Positions 37,109 through 46,947 of a DNA stretch of 56,607 bases are shown piece after piece (position 1 is the first letter of the stretch; each line of letters begins with the position of its first letter). Made by a program: the position numbers and the translations under genes. Source of the stretch: Siculibacillus sp. (lineage in GTDB: Bacteria > Pseudomonadota > Alphaproteobacteria > Rhizobiales > Ancalomicrobiaceae); contig JAOTSD010000020.1 in NCBI GenBank assembly GCA_030247555.1, positions 1 to 56,607 of the forward strand, in the 5' to 3' direction. The notes under the pieces are model-generated. The model ran no database searches, was not told the origin of the DNA, and saw nothing but the letters and a program-made list of their open reading frames with translations.

Positions 37109-37768
37109 ATGACGAAGAAGAGTATCTGGGGATTTGCAGTTTTTGCTGCTTCGTTGTTCGTCTCGGCGATGGCTCAGGCGCAGGTTCAACAGGTTCCCAA
37201 GCCGAAGGCCGGAGTTGTCGCCTCGCGGCTGCCGACGACCACCAACGCCCTTCCGGTGGGGGATGCCCGCCCGGTTTGGGGTTGGGTCGATTTCTGCCGG
37301 CGCCTGCCGACCGAGTGCCGCCCCGCCGGTGGCCGCGCGCAGGACGTGCGCCTCGACACCTCGTCCTGGGCGACGCTGGTCGAGGTCAACCGGTCGATCA
37401 ACGCCGCCATCGAGCCCCTCACCGACCAGGATCACTGGGGGACGGCCGATCGTTGGGACTTCCCGACCGATGGCAGGGGCGATTGCGAGGACTATGTCCT
37501 GCTCAAGCGCAAGGTTCTGATCGAGCGCGGCTTCCCGCGTCACGCGCTGCTCGTCACCGTGGTCATCGATCACAACGGCGAGGGCCACGCGGTGCTCACC
37601 GTCAAGACCGACCACGGCGACTTCGTCCTCGACAACATGCGCGACGACGTCCTCGCCTGGGTCAGGACGGGCTACCGCTTCGTCAAGCGCCAGTCCCAGG
37701 ACGAGCCCAACCGTTGGGTCGCCCTCGACGACGGGGTCGCCGCGCCGGCCATGGTGGCGGCTCACTGA
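37109..37768 (+). CDS. LapG-like transglutaminase-like cysteine protease (BTLCP/DUF920)
   Basis: 219 aa. A signal peptide (FAVFAASLFVSAMAQA) is followed by the BTLCP domain with catalytic Cys in GDCEDYVLLKR, His in GHAVLTV and Asp in LDNMRDD. LapG-type proteases release surface adhesins in c-di-GMP-controlled biofilm systems; no LapD or adhesin gene is nearby. ATG 37109 was chosen because the signal peptide begins there. Confidence 0.85.
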   Translation: MTKKSIWGFAVFAASLFVSAMAQAQVQQVPKPKAGVVASRLPTTTNALPVGDARPVWGWVDFCRRLPTECRPAGGRAQDVRLDTSSWATLVEVNRSINAAIEPLTDQDHWGTADRWDFPTDGRGDCEDYVLLKRKVLIERGFPRHALLVTVVIDHNGEGHAVLTVKTDHGDFVLDNMRDDVLAWVRTGYRFVKRQSQDEPNRWVALDDGVAAPAMVAAH

Positions 37769-38112
37769 GCCGTCCCGAGATCGGTCGTCCCGACGGGGTG
37801 TTCCGCGCTCGCCGCATGGCTGCCGAATCCTCGCCGGGATTTCGCCACGATCCGCCCGCCCTTTCCGAACCCCCGAAAACTCGGCGTTCATCAGAGAATA
37901 TGGAAAGTTTCGAGATCGGGTGATCGTTGACGAAGTGTTAACCGAACCAGTCAGAGCCATGCGATGTGTGCATGGCAGGGGCTGGGTGGATCGCCTTCAA
38001 AATAGGCAGGTCCCTGTCTATCTGAGAGGCATCGAAAGCACGGAGGCGTCGGTGGGTTCCACCGACGGCGTGCGGAACAAAGAGGGGACCGCAGGTCTCC
38101 GGGGTGAGGATC
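37769..38112. other. Intergenic region upstream of DUF1127 gene
   Basis: 344 bp. I see no credible gene. Composition falls towards AT around 37860-37960, consistent with a promoter for the DUF1127 gene. No strong hairpin noted. Confidence 0.5.
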
Positions 38113-38277
38113 ATGTCGATCTATTCGTTCGCCACTCAGGTTCGCTCTTCCATCGAGCGTTATCGCAGCTATCGTCGTGCGGTGCGCGAACTGTCGGCCC
38201 TCGACGACCGCCAGCTCTGCGACATCGGCCTCGTCCGCAGCCGGATCGAGGAAGCCGCGCGCGGTGCCGTGCACTGA
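38113..38277 (+). CDS. DUF1127 (YjiS-like) mini-protein
   Basis: 54 aa. The C-terminal half carries the DUF1127 signature (ELSALDDRQLCDIGLVRSRI). The ATG follows GGTGAGG. DUF1127 proteins are small arginine-rich alphaproteobacterial proteins; some are linked to RNA turnover and phosphate or carbon metabolism. A UUCG-capped terminator follows 28 bp downstream. It is too short for many gene finders. Confidence 0.88.
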   Translation: MSIYSFATQVRSSIERYRSYRRAVRELSALDDRQLCDIGLVRSRIEEAARGAVH

Positions 38278-38702
38278 ACGCGATTCGCGGCGGCGCACTT
38301 CGAACAGGGCGGCTTCGGCCGCCCTTTCGCGTTTCGGGCGCCCGTCTCATCACCGAGCATCGACCGGAACGGCTCCGCCTGCCGGTTTCGCGATGTGAAC
38401 GGCCATGAACACCGCCGTCTCCGGCCTCGCCGCCGACCGCGATCCCGCGACATGGTTGACGATGTGTCATCGTCGCCACACTCGATCGGCCGAAAGAAAC
38501 CCCGGCGATGCGCCGGTATCATGGCTGATGTGCGCTCAATGGGGCCTCGCGTCATCTTCGCGATAGGTATTCGTCCGAAGGTGTGATCGATTTGCGCTGG
38601 ACGTGGCCGTCTTCGCGGGCGAGTTTCGGCGACACGGACCCCCGATCGGTCCGCCGGCCGTCCCGAAGGCATCGGCGAGACCGGGCAAGGAGAGCGCCCG
38701 CC
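38278..38702 (+). other. Intergenic region before SMP-30 gene
   Basis: 425 bp containing the DUF1127 terminator at 38306-38327. Short open frames here have poor codon quality and no family signature. Presumed promoter of the SMP-30 gene; no clear element recognised. Confidence 0.5.
38306..38327 (+). terminator. Terminator of DUF1127 gene
   Basis: AGGGCGGC-TTCG-GCCGCCCT followed by TT: an 8-bp perfect stem capped by a stable UUCG tetraloop. Confidence 0.8.
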
Positions 38703-39617
38703 GTGAACGTCATCCGCATCGTACCCGACGCCCGCCCCCTCCTCGAACAGGTCCATCGCCTCGGCGAGAGCCCGCTCTGGGACGATCGCCGCGAGCGCCT
38801 GTTCTTCGTCGACATCGACGCCGGTGAGATTCACCACGTCACCGCCGAGGGCTCGTCGCACCGCATGTGGTACGCGCCGCCGCCCGATCGCCCGACCGCG
38901 CTCGGCCTGACCACCACCGGCCGTCTGGTGGTGGCGCTGACCCGCTCCGTGGCCTTCCTCGATCCCGACACCGGGGCCTGGGAGACGCTGGCCGAGGTCG
39001 ACGTCGGCCTCCACACCACCCGCCTCAATGACGGCAAGGTCGGTCCCGACGGCGCCTTCTGGGTCGGCTCGATGGACGAGCGCCCGCCCGAGGAACGCCG
39101 GCCGATCGGCGCGCTCTTCCGCGTCACCGCCGACGGACGGGTGGAGAAGAAGCTCGACGGGCTGACCGTCGCCAACGGCCTCGCCTGGTCGCCGGACGGC
39201 ACCACCATGTGGTTGGCCGACAGCCGCGGCCCGTGGATCGATCGCTTCGACTTCGACCCGGCGACCGGCGCCATGTCCAACCGCTCGCGCTTCGCCACGC
39301 TCGACGACGCGACCGGCCGGCCGGACGGCTGCACCTGCGACGCCGCCGGCTTCTACTGGAGCGCCGGCGTGACCGCCGGGCGGATCAACCGCTTCGCTCC
39401 CGACGGTCGCCTGATCGAGTATTGGGACTTGCCGGTCGCCTGGCCGACCATGCCCTGTTTCGGTGGCGAGGGGCTGAGCACCCTGTTCGTCACCTCGCTC
39501 GTCCGTAACGGCGTCGAGGGGCCGGCCTCCGCCACGATGCCGGCCGGCTCGCTCGTCACTTTCCCGGCCCAGATCGCCGGGCTGCCACCGCATCGCCTCC
39601 CCGATCCGCGCGGCTGA
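38703..39617 (+). CDS. SMP-30/gluconolactonase-family lactonase
   Basis: 304 aa six-bladed beta-propeller. Metal-binding Glu in LGESPLWD, Asn in RLNDGKVGPDG, and later TVANGLAWSPDG and a DG motif fit SMP-30 lactonases acting on sugar acid lactones. GTG start at 38703 with AGGAG about 12 bases upstream. It converges on the chemoreceptor gene and is not next to sugar catabolism genes, so the physiological lactone is unknown. Confidence 0.88.
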   Translation: MNVIRIVPDARPLLEQVHRLGESPLWDDRRERLFFVDIDAGEIHHVTAEGSSHRMWYAPPPDRPTALGLTTTGRLVVALTRSVAFLDPDTGAWETLAEVDVGLHTTRLNDGKVGPDGAFWVGSMDERPPEERRPIGALFRVTADGRVEKKLDGLTVANGLAWSPDGTTMWLADSRGPWIDRFDFDPATGAMSNRSRFATLDDATGRPDGCTCDAAGFYWSAGVTAGRINRFAPDGRLIEYWDLPVAWPTMPCFGGEGLSTLFVTSLVRNGVEGPASATMPAGSLVTFPAQIAGLPPHRLPDPRG

Positions 39618-39634
39618 GTCGACGGTTGGAGAAT

Positions 39635-39670
39635 GCGAGAGGCCCGCGGAGCGATCCGCGGGCCTCTCGC
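39635..39670. terminator. Bidirectional terminator
   Basis: Perfect 16-base arms (GCGAGAGGCCCGCGGA and complement) around a GCGA loop, between the convergent lactonase and chemoreceptor genes. Confidence 0.85.
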
Positions 39671-39691
39671 TGTCCGGCATCCTTCTCGGTG

Positions 39692-41371
39692 TCAGGCGGC
39701 GGCGACGTCCGAGAGGAAGCGGTCGATCGTCGATTCCAGCTCGCCGGCGGTGGTGGAGACGTGCGCCGCGACCTCCGCCACGGCCCCGGATGCCTCGGAA
39801 GTCTCGGTCACGGCGGTCGTCAGGCCCGCGATGTTGCCGGCGACGGTGCGCGAGCCGTGGGCGGCCTCGCTCACGTTGCGCGCGATCTCGGACGTGGCCG
39901 CGCCCTGCTCCTCCACCGCTCCGGCGATGGCGGTGGTGAAGGCGTTGACCTCCTCCATCGTCCGGGCGATGTCGGCGATCGCCGAAACCGCCGACCCGGT
40001 GGTGGCCTGGATCGCCGAGACCTGACTGGAGATCTCCTCCGTCGCCTTCGAGGTCTGGTTGGCGAGCGACTTCACCTCGGCCGCGACCACGGCGAAACCC
40101 CTGCCCATCTCGCCCGCCCGCGCCGCCTCGATGGTGGCGTTGAGGGCGAGGAGATTGGTCTGCTCGGCGATGTCGCGGATCAGCCCGACGACGGTGCCGA
40201 TGCGTCCGGCCGCCTCGGCGAGTTCCGCGACGGTGTGATTGGTGGAGCGCGACATGGACGCGGCCCGTTCCACCACTTCGGTGGTGCGAGCGACCTGCCG
40301 GCCGATCTCCCCGACCGAGGCCATGAGTTCCTCGCCGGCGGTGGCGACGCCCTCGACGTTGGCGGAGGCCTCGCGCGAAGCGGCGGCGGCTCCGTCGGCG
40401 CGGCCGGCGGTCTCGCCGGCCACCGAGGTCAGCGTGCGGGCCGTCTCGTTCATTCGGCGCATCTCGCCTCCGACCGTGGCGAGGAGCCCGCCGACGCGGT
40501 CGCGGAAGCCGGAGATCAGCCCCTCGATCCGTTGCTCGCGGGCGTGCTTGGCCGCGTTCTCCCGATCGGCGGTTCCGGCGAGCTCACGTCGTTCGATCTC
40601 CTGGCGGCGGAAGGTCGCCACCGCCCGTGCCATTTCGCCGATCTCGTCCGACCGCTCCGTCTCGAGGTGGACGTCGAGATCGCCCCGACCGAGCGCCACC
40701 ATGGCCCCGCGGACGCCGGCGAGCGGGCGGGTCACCGATCGCACCATGAAGAAGGCGAAGGCACCGGTGGCGAGGCCGAAGGCGAGCGAGGCGGCCCCCA
40801 TCCACAGTGCCGAAGCACGGAACTGGGTCTCGATGTCGTCGACCCACATGCCCGACCCCATCACCCAGCCCCAGGGGCGGAATCCGATCACGTAGGTGAC
40901 CTTCGGGGTCGGCTCGGTGACGCCCGGCTTCGGCCAGAGATACTCGACCTGTCCCTGTCCCACCGTCGTGGCGACCCGACCCATCTCGCGGAAGAGCTGG
41001 ACGCCGTTGGCGTCCTTGGTCTCGGAGAGGTCCTTGCCGCGTACGCTCGGATTGGGGTGGATGACCACGACGCCGTCGGTGTTCTGGACGAAGACGTAGT
41101 TGTCGCCGTCGTAGCGCAACCGCCCGATCTCCTCCGAGGCGATCCGCTTCGCCTCCTCGAGCGTGATCTCCTTGCGCTCCACCCGTTCGTGGGCCGCTCG
41201 CGCGACGCCCACGGCCATTTCGACCAGCCGGCGCAATTCGTCCGTCTTGTTCCGCTCGAGGCTGACGTGCATCGACCACAGCCCGACCGCGCCGACCGCG
41301 AGCAGGCCGACCACCGCGACCACGGCGACGAGATAGAGGCGGGCGGAGATTCCGCGGAGGGAAGCGAACAT
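39692..41371 (-). CDS. Methyl-accepting chemotaxis protein with single Cache sensor
   Basis: 559 aa. TM1 at residues about 12-32, an sCache-type periplasmic domain ([18 protein letters not shown], then [18 protein letters not shown]), TM2 at about 190-210, HAMP and a cytoplasmic signalling domain with the hairpin tip [19 protein letters not shown]. Cache domains of this type often bind small organic acids. Ligand not predictable. No che genes are adjacent. Confidence 0.93.
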   Translation of the reverse strand: MFASLRGISARLYLVAVVAVVGLLAVGAVGLWSMHVSLERNKTDELRRLVEMAVGVARAAHERVERKEITLEEAKRIASEEIGRLRYDGDNYVFVQNTDGVVVIHPNPSVRGKDLSETKDANGVQLFREMGRVATTVGQGQVEYLWPKPGVTEPTPKVTYVIGFRPWGWVMGSGMWVDDIETQFRASALWMGAASLAFGLATGAFAFFMVRSVTRPLAGVRGAMVALGRGDLDVHLETERSDEIGEMARAVATFRRQEIERRELAGTADRENAAKHAREQRIEGLISGFRDRVGGLLATVGGEMRRMNETARTLTSVAGETAGRADGAAAASREASANVEGVATAGEELMASVGEIGRQVARTTEVVERAASMSRSTNHTVAELAEAAGRIGTVVGLIRDIAEQTNLLALNATIEAARAGEMGRGFAVVAAEVKSLANQTSKATEEISSQVSAIQATTGSAVSAIADIARTMEEVNAFTTAIAGAVEEQGAATSEIARNVSEAAHGSRTVAGNIAGLTTAVTETSEASGAVAEVAAHVSTTAGELESTIDRFLSDVAAA

Positions 41372-41834
41372 CTGAACGTCCTCGAGCCTGCGGTCCGGGC
41401 GCGATCGAACGGTTCGATCACTCGGCCGCGAGAAGGGGAGGGGCGTTCGTGGCGCGCGTCAGGAGCGTCAAGGCCCACTCTTCTGCGCCGATCTTCGTCT
41501 CGAAACGTTAATCATCGGGAAACGCCGAAGCATAGAGGTGGTATTTCTCTGCGCCTCGGAGTGTCGGCGAGTTGTATAGACCATAGGGTATTCTGCATAT
41601 GGGAGTCATCGTGGCCGCGCTCCTTCGTGACAACGCGGCATCACCTGACATTTTACACTGAAATCGGCGGGTGTGGCCGCGTCCGTTGCGCTCAGTATCG
41701 CGCGATGCTCGCATCGGGTGATGTGGTGACACGTCAGGAACGGTCGGGTTGCCGACGTCGCGCCGAAGACGTCCACCGGATCCATCGGCTCGCCGGGCGC
41801 GCGCCTACGGCCACGGTGCCGGGCTCCCGCCGCT
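41372..41834. other. Region upstream of chemoreceptor, no gene
   Basis: 463 bp, AT-richer between 41500 and 41680. It includes the 17-bp inverted repeat at 41403-41419. No gene supported; the open frames crossing it are shadows of the cation efflux gene. Confidence 0.55.
41403..41419. repeat. Inverted repeat before chemoreceptor gene
   Basis: GATCGAAC-G-GTTCGATC: exact 8-base arms with one-base spacer, 32 bp upstream of the chemoreceptor start. It is a candidate operator or a leader hairpin over the ribosome site. Confidence 0.45.
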
Positions 41835-43253
41835 TCAGGCCGAAGTCGACACCCGATCGCTGCCGATCGGTTCGCCGTGGCCGATCACCCGGCGTACCGA
41901 CCGTCGTGTCGCACGGACCGCCCGTTCCACTTCGTCGATCGCGGTGTGCAGCGTCGCGATGGCGGTCTCGGGGGCGGCACGACAGTGAAAATTGACGATC
42001 AGTCCTTCTTCCGTCACCCGCGCGCGGACGGCGTGGATCTCGCCGACGACGCCACCGCGCGCCGCCGCCGCCTCGAGGTCGGCCGTGATCTCGGCGACCG
42101 TCGCCGCGTCGGCGTCGTGGCCGGCGAGGCGGTCGACGGTGATCGGTTCGATGTGCGTCTCCACCTCGACGCCGGGTCCGAGTTCCTCGGCGATGGCGTC
42201 CTCGAGCGTCGAGGCGATGTCGTGGGCGGCGTCGAGCGGCATGCGGCCGTCGACCTCGAGGTCGAAGGAGACCGACAGGCGCCCCTGGTCGAGGCTCTGG
42301 ACCGTCAGATGATGGATGGCGAGCGCCCGGTTGCGGGCGATCACCATGATGCGCTCGTGCACCGTCTCGTCGTCGAGGGCGCGCGGATGAACGACGACGG
42401 AAGCCTCGGCTTCCGGCATCTCCGCCTGCACCGCCTCGTGGATCGCGGTCTTGATCCCGGCGGTGTCCTCCAGCGAGCGGGTGCGGCTGACCGCGACGTC
42501 GAGATCGACGAAGACGATCGCGCCGGACGGCCGCGCCCGGACCCGCTCGACCATCACGACCCCGGGTACCCGGTCGACGATCTCCCGCAGCCGATCGGCC
42601 ACCCCCTCCGGGGCCGCGTCCATCAGCGAGTCGATGGTGCGCGTCCCGAGCCGCCAGCCGGCGAGGCAGACGAAGGCCGAGACGCCGATCGCCGCGATAG
42701 CGTCGCCGAGGGGGAAGCCGAGCAGCACGAAGCCGAGGCCGACCAACACCACCACCGAAGACCACATGTCCGAGGAGAAGTGCAGGGCGTCCGCTTCGAG
42801 CGCCTGACTGTTGGTCGCCTTCGCCACCTTCTGCAGGTGGCGGGCGCGGAAGAAGTCGACGGCGATCGACACCACCACGACACCGATCGCCACGAAGCCG
42901 ACCTCGACGTCGCCCCCGTGACCCGTCAGGCGCTGCACCGCCTCCCAGATGATCCAACCGGAAGCGACGAACAGCAGGCCGGTCTCGGCGAGGGCGGCGA
43001 CACTCTCGATCTTGGCGTGGCCGTAGTGGTGTTCCGCGTCGGCCGGCTTGTCGGCGATGCGCACCGCGAAATAGGTCATCACCGTCGCGCCGACGTCGAG
43101 AAGACCGTGGATGGCTTCGGAGAGCAGACCGAGCGACCCGGTGAGAACCGCCGCCACCGCCTTGGCGAGCGTCAGAGCCGTACTCGCCACGATCGACGAC
43201 AGCGCCGCCGCCTCCTTTTCGCGGGAATGAGTGTCAGAGGCGGTCGCGGTCAT
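41835..43253 (-). CDS. Cation diffusion facilitator with extended C-terminal domains
   Basis: 472 aa, longer than usual (about 300). The N-terminal 210 residues are the six-helix CDF transporter with metal sites in HGLLDVGATV and HHYGHAK, and the late HFSSDMWSS. The cytoplasmic part holds three successive ZT-dimer-like ferredoxin-fold units (about 210-290, 295-385, 395-465). It exports Zn2+, Fe2+ or related divalent metals. ATG 43253 follows GAGGAAAA. Confidence 0.9.
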   Translation of the reverse strand: MTATASDTHSREKEAAALSSIVASTALTLAKAVAAVLTGSLGLLSEAIHGLLDVGATVMTYFAVRIADKPADAEHHYGHAKIESVAALAETGLLFVASGWIIWEAVQRLTGHGGDVEVGFVAIGVVVVSIAVDFFRARHLQKVAKATNSQALEADALHFSSDMWSSVVVLVGLGFVLLGFPLGDAIAAIGVSAFVCLAGWRLGTRTIDSLMDAAPEGVADRLREIVDRVPGVVMVERVRARPSGAIVFVDLDVAVSRTRSLEDTAGIKTAIHEAVQAEMPEAEASVVVHPRALDDETVHERIMVIARNRALAIHHLTVQSLDQGRLSVSFDLEVDGRMPLDAAHDIASTLEDAIAEELGPGVEVETHIEPITVDRLAGHDADAATVAEITADLEAAAARGGVVGEIHAVRARVTEEGLIVNFHCRAAPETAIATLHTAIDEVERAVRATRRSVRRVIGHGEPIGSDRVSTSA

Positions 43254-43544
43254 TTTTCCTCGCCCGGTCAAAGGGATGAGCCGATCTAGGCGTTCTCTCC
43301 CCGCGGTTCAAGACACCGTCGCGACGATACGGCCGCGCCCCGACGCCGTGGTGCCCGACGGATCCCCCTCCCGGTGGCGCTATTGCGTTGCGGCAACACT
43401 CCCGGCTTTCCCGCGTCCCGGCGGGAATCGGCGGTGGTCGCCGCCACCTTCCCCGGGGTATCAACCTCTTCGAATCGCGACGCGAGGTGATCTCGTGACG
43501 CGAACCACCCCCGATGTCGCCCTCGATCCCGAACGGACCCGACG

Positions 43545-43892
43545 ATGCGTGCCGGTATCCTCTCCCGTGGCTTCATGGCCGCCGCCGTGGTCTCGTTCCT
43601 CGCCGCCCCCGGCCTGGCCGGCGAAGGCCCCGAGGACGCGCTGCGCACGCTCTATCGCATCGCGCTCTCGGCCGACATGTGCGGCTTCCCGATGCAGAAG
43701 CGTCAGGCGGACGTTCTCGGCAAGGCGATGGACAAGGCGCTCGTCGAGAGCGGCCTCGACGAGGACAAGGCCGAGGCGCTCTATCGCTCGGTCGACACCG
43801 GCCTCGAGGCCGAGGGCTGGGACAAGGTCTGCGCCCAGAAGGGCGAATGGGCCCGCGACTACCGCGCCATCCTCGCCGCTCGCACCCAGTGA
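43545..43892 (+). CDS. Small secreted protein of unknown function
   Basis: 115 aa with a signal peptide (FMAAAVVSFLAAPGLA). The mature part is helical with two Cys (DMCGFPMQ, KVCAQKG) that may form a disulfide, similar in style to periplasmic helical mini-proteins. I do not recognise the family. It converges on phoB with about 110 bp between. Confidence 0.65.
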   Translation: MRAGILSRGFMAAAVVSFLAAPGLAGEGPEDALRTLYRIALSADMCGFPMQKRQADVLGKAMDKALVESGLDEDKAEALYRSVDTGLEAEGWDKVCAQKGEWARDYRAILAARTQ

Positions 43893-44001
43893 CGGGGGCA
43901 TCCGGCCGGTCGATCCTAAACCGCGTGCCGCGTGCATCGGATGCGGTCGCGCACGCCGCCGCTCCGTCCCCCCGATCGGAATCGGCGAGCCGGGCCTCGG
44001 C

Positions 44002-44700
44002 TCACTGTGCCGTGGCGAACTGGTCGTCGAAGGCGTAGCCGGCGCCGCGGACGGTACGGATCGGGTCGCGGTCGCGCGTGCGGTTGATCGCTTTGCGCAG
44101 CCGGCCGATGTGGACGTCGACGGTCCGTTCGTCGACGTAGACGTCCATTCCCCATACTCCGTCGAGCAACTGTTCGCGCGAATAGACCCGCCCGGGTGAG
44201 CGCATCAGGAACTCGAGCAGTCGGTATTCGGTCGGTCCGAGGTGGATCTCCCGCCCGGCGCGGCGGACGCGATGGGTCTCGCGATCGATCTCGAGATCCC
44301 CCGCCTTGAGCAGGTTGGAAACGAGTTCGGGTCGCGCCCGGCGCAGCATGGCGCGGACGCGCGCCATCAACTCGGGCGTCGAGAAGGGCTTCACCACATA
44401 GTCGTCGGCGCCGGTGGACAGGCCGCGGATGCGCTCGCTCTCCTCGCCGCGGGCGGTGAGCATGATGATCGGCAGGCGTTCGGTCTCGGCCCGGCCGCGC
44501 AGTCGGCGGCAGAGTTCGATGCCGGACAGGCCCGGTAGCATCCAGTCGAGGATCAGGAGATCGGGGACGCTCTCCTTGAGGCGGATGTCGGCTTCATCAC
44601 CGCGCGTGACGACTTCGACGTCATATCCTTCCGCCTCGAGGTTGTAGCGCAGGAGGAGACCCAGAGCCTCCTCGTCCTCGACGATCAGCACGCGTGCCAT
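44002..44700 (-). CDS. phoB: Phosphate regulon response regulator PhoB
   Basis: 232 aa OmpR-type regulator. The receiver domain has phospho-acceptor Asp52 (LILDWMLPG), Thr in MLTARGEE and Lys in VVKPFS. The C-terminal winged helix ends in VRGAGYAFD. It activates phosphate-starvation genes when phosphorylated by PhoR. It lies 15 bp after phoU in the order phoR-phoU-phoB. Confidence 0.95.
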   Translation of the reverse strand: MARVLIVEDEEALGLLLRYNLEAEGYDVEVVTRGDEADIRLKESVPDLLILDWMLPGLSGIELCRRLRGRAETERLPIIMLTARGEESERIRGLSTGADDYVVKPFSTPELMARVRAMLRRARPELVSNLLKAGDLEIDRETHRVRRAGREIHLGPTEYRLLEFLMRSPGRVYSREQLLDGVWGMDVYVDERTVDVHIGRLRKAINRTRDRDPIRTVRGAGYAFDDQFATAQ

Positions 44701-44715
44701 CCGTTGGACCTCGCC

Positions 44716-45429
44716 TCAGCCCTGAGCCATCGGCGGCAGTACCTCGGTCTCGTCTACCTTGTGGCGTTCGTCGACCAACTGCTCGCCGGTCGCCACGTAG
44801 TGGACGATCTCCGCGATGTTTGTGGCGTGGTCGCCGATGCGTTCGACGTTCTTGGCGCAGAACAGTAGATGGGTGCAGAAGGTGATGTTGCGCGGATCCT
44901 CCATCATGTAGGTGAGGAGTTCGCGGAAGAGGGAGGTGTAGAGGGCGTCGATCTGGTCGTCGCGGTTGCGCACCAGCAGCGCCTCGGCGGCGTCGCGGGC
45001 GGTGTAGCTGTCGAGCACGTTCTTCAACTGTTCGAGCGCGATCTCGGCGAGATGTTCGACGCCGATGACGATGCGCTTGATCTGGACGTGGCCGCCCATG
45101 GCGATGACGCGCTTGGCGACGTTCTTGGCGAGATCGCCGACCCGCTCGAGATCGCCCGACACCCGCATGGCGCCGAAGATCTCACGGAGGTCGCCCGCCA
45201 CCGGCTGGCGTTTGGCGATGATGCGGATCGCCTGTTCCTCGACCTGATGCTGCAGCCGGTCGAGGCGAGCGTCGGAGAGGATGACCTTCTGGGCGAGAAC
45301 CGTGTCGCCGCGTACCAGTGCGGTGATGGCGTCGGCCACCAGGCCCTCGGCCATGCCGCCCATCTCGGCGATACGGCCGGCCAGTCCCTGGAGTTCCTGG
45401 TCGAAGGAACTGACGATGTGATCACTCAT
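44716..45429 (-). CDS. phoU: Phosphate signalling protein PhoU
   Basis: 237 aa, two repeated three-helix PhoU units with metal-binding acidic motifs (ERVGDLAKNVAKR and ERIGDHATNIAE). PhoU connects the Pst transporter with PhoR and damps signalling. ATG 45429 follows AAGGAGAA. pstSCAB, normally next to it, is absent. Confidence 0.96.
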   Translation of the reverse strand: MSDHIVSSFDQELQGLAGRIAEMGGMAEGLVADAITALVRGDTVLAQKVILSDARLDRLQHQVEEQAIRIIAKRQPVAGDLREIFGAMRVSGDLERVGDLAKNVAKRVIAMGGHVQIKRIVIGVEHLAEIALEQLKNVLDSYTARDAAEALLVRNRDDQIDALYTSLFRELLTYMMEDPRNITFCTHLLFCAKNVERIGDHATNIAEIVHYVATGEQLVDERHKVDETEVLPPMAQG

Positions 45430-45574
45430 CGGAAATTCTCCTTCTCGGACCGACGACACGCGCGCCGACCCCAATGACGCCAACGAACCGCCCCCCGCTC
45501 GCCGGGGGCGCGTCGAAGCGCCTCGATTGACCCTCTTCTATGACACGCGGACGACGGTTTAGTGACGATCCATG

Positions 45575-46828
45575 TCATTGTCCGGCATCGCCTTTCTGCC
45601 GCGTCGCGGTTGGTCGATCGAGGCGTACCGAGAACGTCGACCCTTCGCCGCGCACGGATTCTATCGTCAACCGTCCGCCGTGGCGGGTGACGATGTGTTT
45701 CACGATGGCGAGCCCCAGCCCGGTGCCGCGAGTCGCCCCGGACTTCTCGGTGTGGGCGCGGTAGAAGCGTTCGGTCAATCGCGGCAGGTGCACCGGGTCT
45801 ATGCCCTCACCGAAGTCGCGCACGCTGACCACGACGTGGCGCGCATCACCGATCTCCGTGGCGATCGCGATCTCCACCCGCCCACCGGAGGTGCCGTATT
45901 TCACCGCATTCTCGACGAGATTGGTGAAGACTTGAACCAGTTCCTCCCGTTCGCCCCGGGCCGGCTGCGCAGCCTCGCAGCCCGAAAGGGCGAGTACGAC
46001 TCCCGTGCCGGTGGCGGCCGGCGTCACCAGATCGCAGACGTGGCGCAGGATTTCGCACAGGTCGACCGTCGCCTCGGGACGCACGTGGGCGCGCATCTCG
46101 AGTCGCGACAACGACAGGAGGTCGTCGATCAACCGCTTCATCCGGCCCGCCTGCTCGGCCATCACGTCGAGGAACCGGTCGCGCACCTTGGCGTCGTCTC
46201 GCGCCGGTCCCTGGAGGGTCTCGAGGAAGCCGATCACGGCGGTGAGCGGCGTGCGCAATTCGTGGCTTGCGTTGGCGACGAAGTCGGCGCGCATACGCTC
46301 CACCCGCCGCGTCTCGGTCAGGTCTTCGATGCGCAGCAACACCCGGCTCGGTCGCTTCACCGGCCCTTCCGCGCCGGGCTGGGGGACCGGCGCGAGATGG
46401 GCCTCGAGCCAGCGATCGGTCGGCACCTTCTCCTGCCATTCGACCGTCTCCGGCCGCCCGTCGGCGACGACACGGGCGAAGGCGTCGTGCAGGACGGTGT
46501 GGCGCAGGCGGAAGACCAGCGGGTCGCCGGCGCGAACCCCGGGATAGCGGGCCCGCGCCTCGCCGTTGACGTGGACGACGATGCCGGCGGCATCGATCAG
46601 GATGCAGGGATCGTCGAGCGCGTCGATCACCGCCACCATCCCGGCCTCCGGACCGATGCCGGCGGCGAGCTCCGCGAAGCTCGCCGCTTCCTCGTCGGGC
46701 TCCGGCAGGGGCGTTCCGTCGGCGCCCCCGGGTGCGCCGGTCGCAGTGCCGCTCGTCGGCGCCGTCTCCACCTCGTCCTCGCGTCTCGCCGTCACCTTCG
46801 TCGTCTCCGTCACGTCGCCGTCGGCCAT
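45575..46828 (-). CDS. phoR: PhoR-type sensor histidine kinase without membrane segments
   Basis: 417 aa. An acidic, Ala/Pro/Thr-rich N-terminus (residues 1-60) with no hydrophobic helix, a PAS domain (about 60-170), a HisKA domain with His189 in NASHELRTPL and an HATPase with NLVENAVKYG and GTGLGLAIVKHI. PhoR normally has one or two N-terminal helices; here the frame before MADGDV is basic low-complexity and also lacks them. A cytoplasmic kinase that senses Pi through PhoU is inferred. It starts 120 bp from the divergent ppk2. Confidence 0.88.
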   Translation of the reverse strand: MADGDVTETTKVTARREDEVETAPTSGTATGAPGGADGTPLPEPDEEAASFAELAAGIGPEAGMVAVIDALDDPCILIDAAGIVVHVNGEARARYPGVRAGDPLVFRLRHTVLHDAFARVVADGRPETVEWQEKVPTDRWLEAHLAPVPQPGAEGPVKRPSRVLLRIEDLTETRRVERMRADFVANASHELRTPLTAVIGFLETLQGPARDDAKVRDRFLDVMAEQAGRMKRLIDDLLSLSRLEMRAHVRPEATVDLCEILRHVCDLVTPAATGTGVVLALSGCEAAQPARGEREELVQVFTNLVENAVKYGTSGGRVEIAIATEIGDARHVVVSVRDFGEGIDPVHLPRLTERFYRAHTEKSGATRGTGLGLAIVKHIVTRHGGRLTIESVRGEGSTFSVRLDRPTATRQKGDAGQ

Positions 46829-46947
46829 CGCGCCGGTCCTCCGCCGTCCGGGGCTCGCGATCGTCCGCGACGGTGATAGTGTCGCGGATCGAGTGCGGCC
46901 GTCATCTCGTCGCACCGCCGGACTGATCCGGCGAATCGGGAAGGGCG

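Noticed and set aside
38395-38586. 63-codon open frame as a gene
   Set aside because: Arg-rich low-complexity product, no ribosome site and no family signature.
46829-46947. Pho box between phoR and ppk2
   Set aside because: Only weak GTCAT-like matches with wrong repeat spacing.
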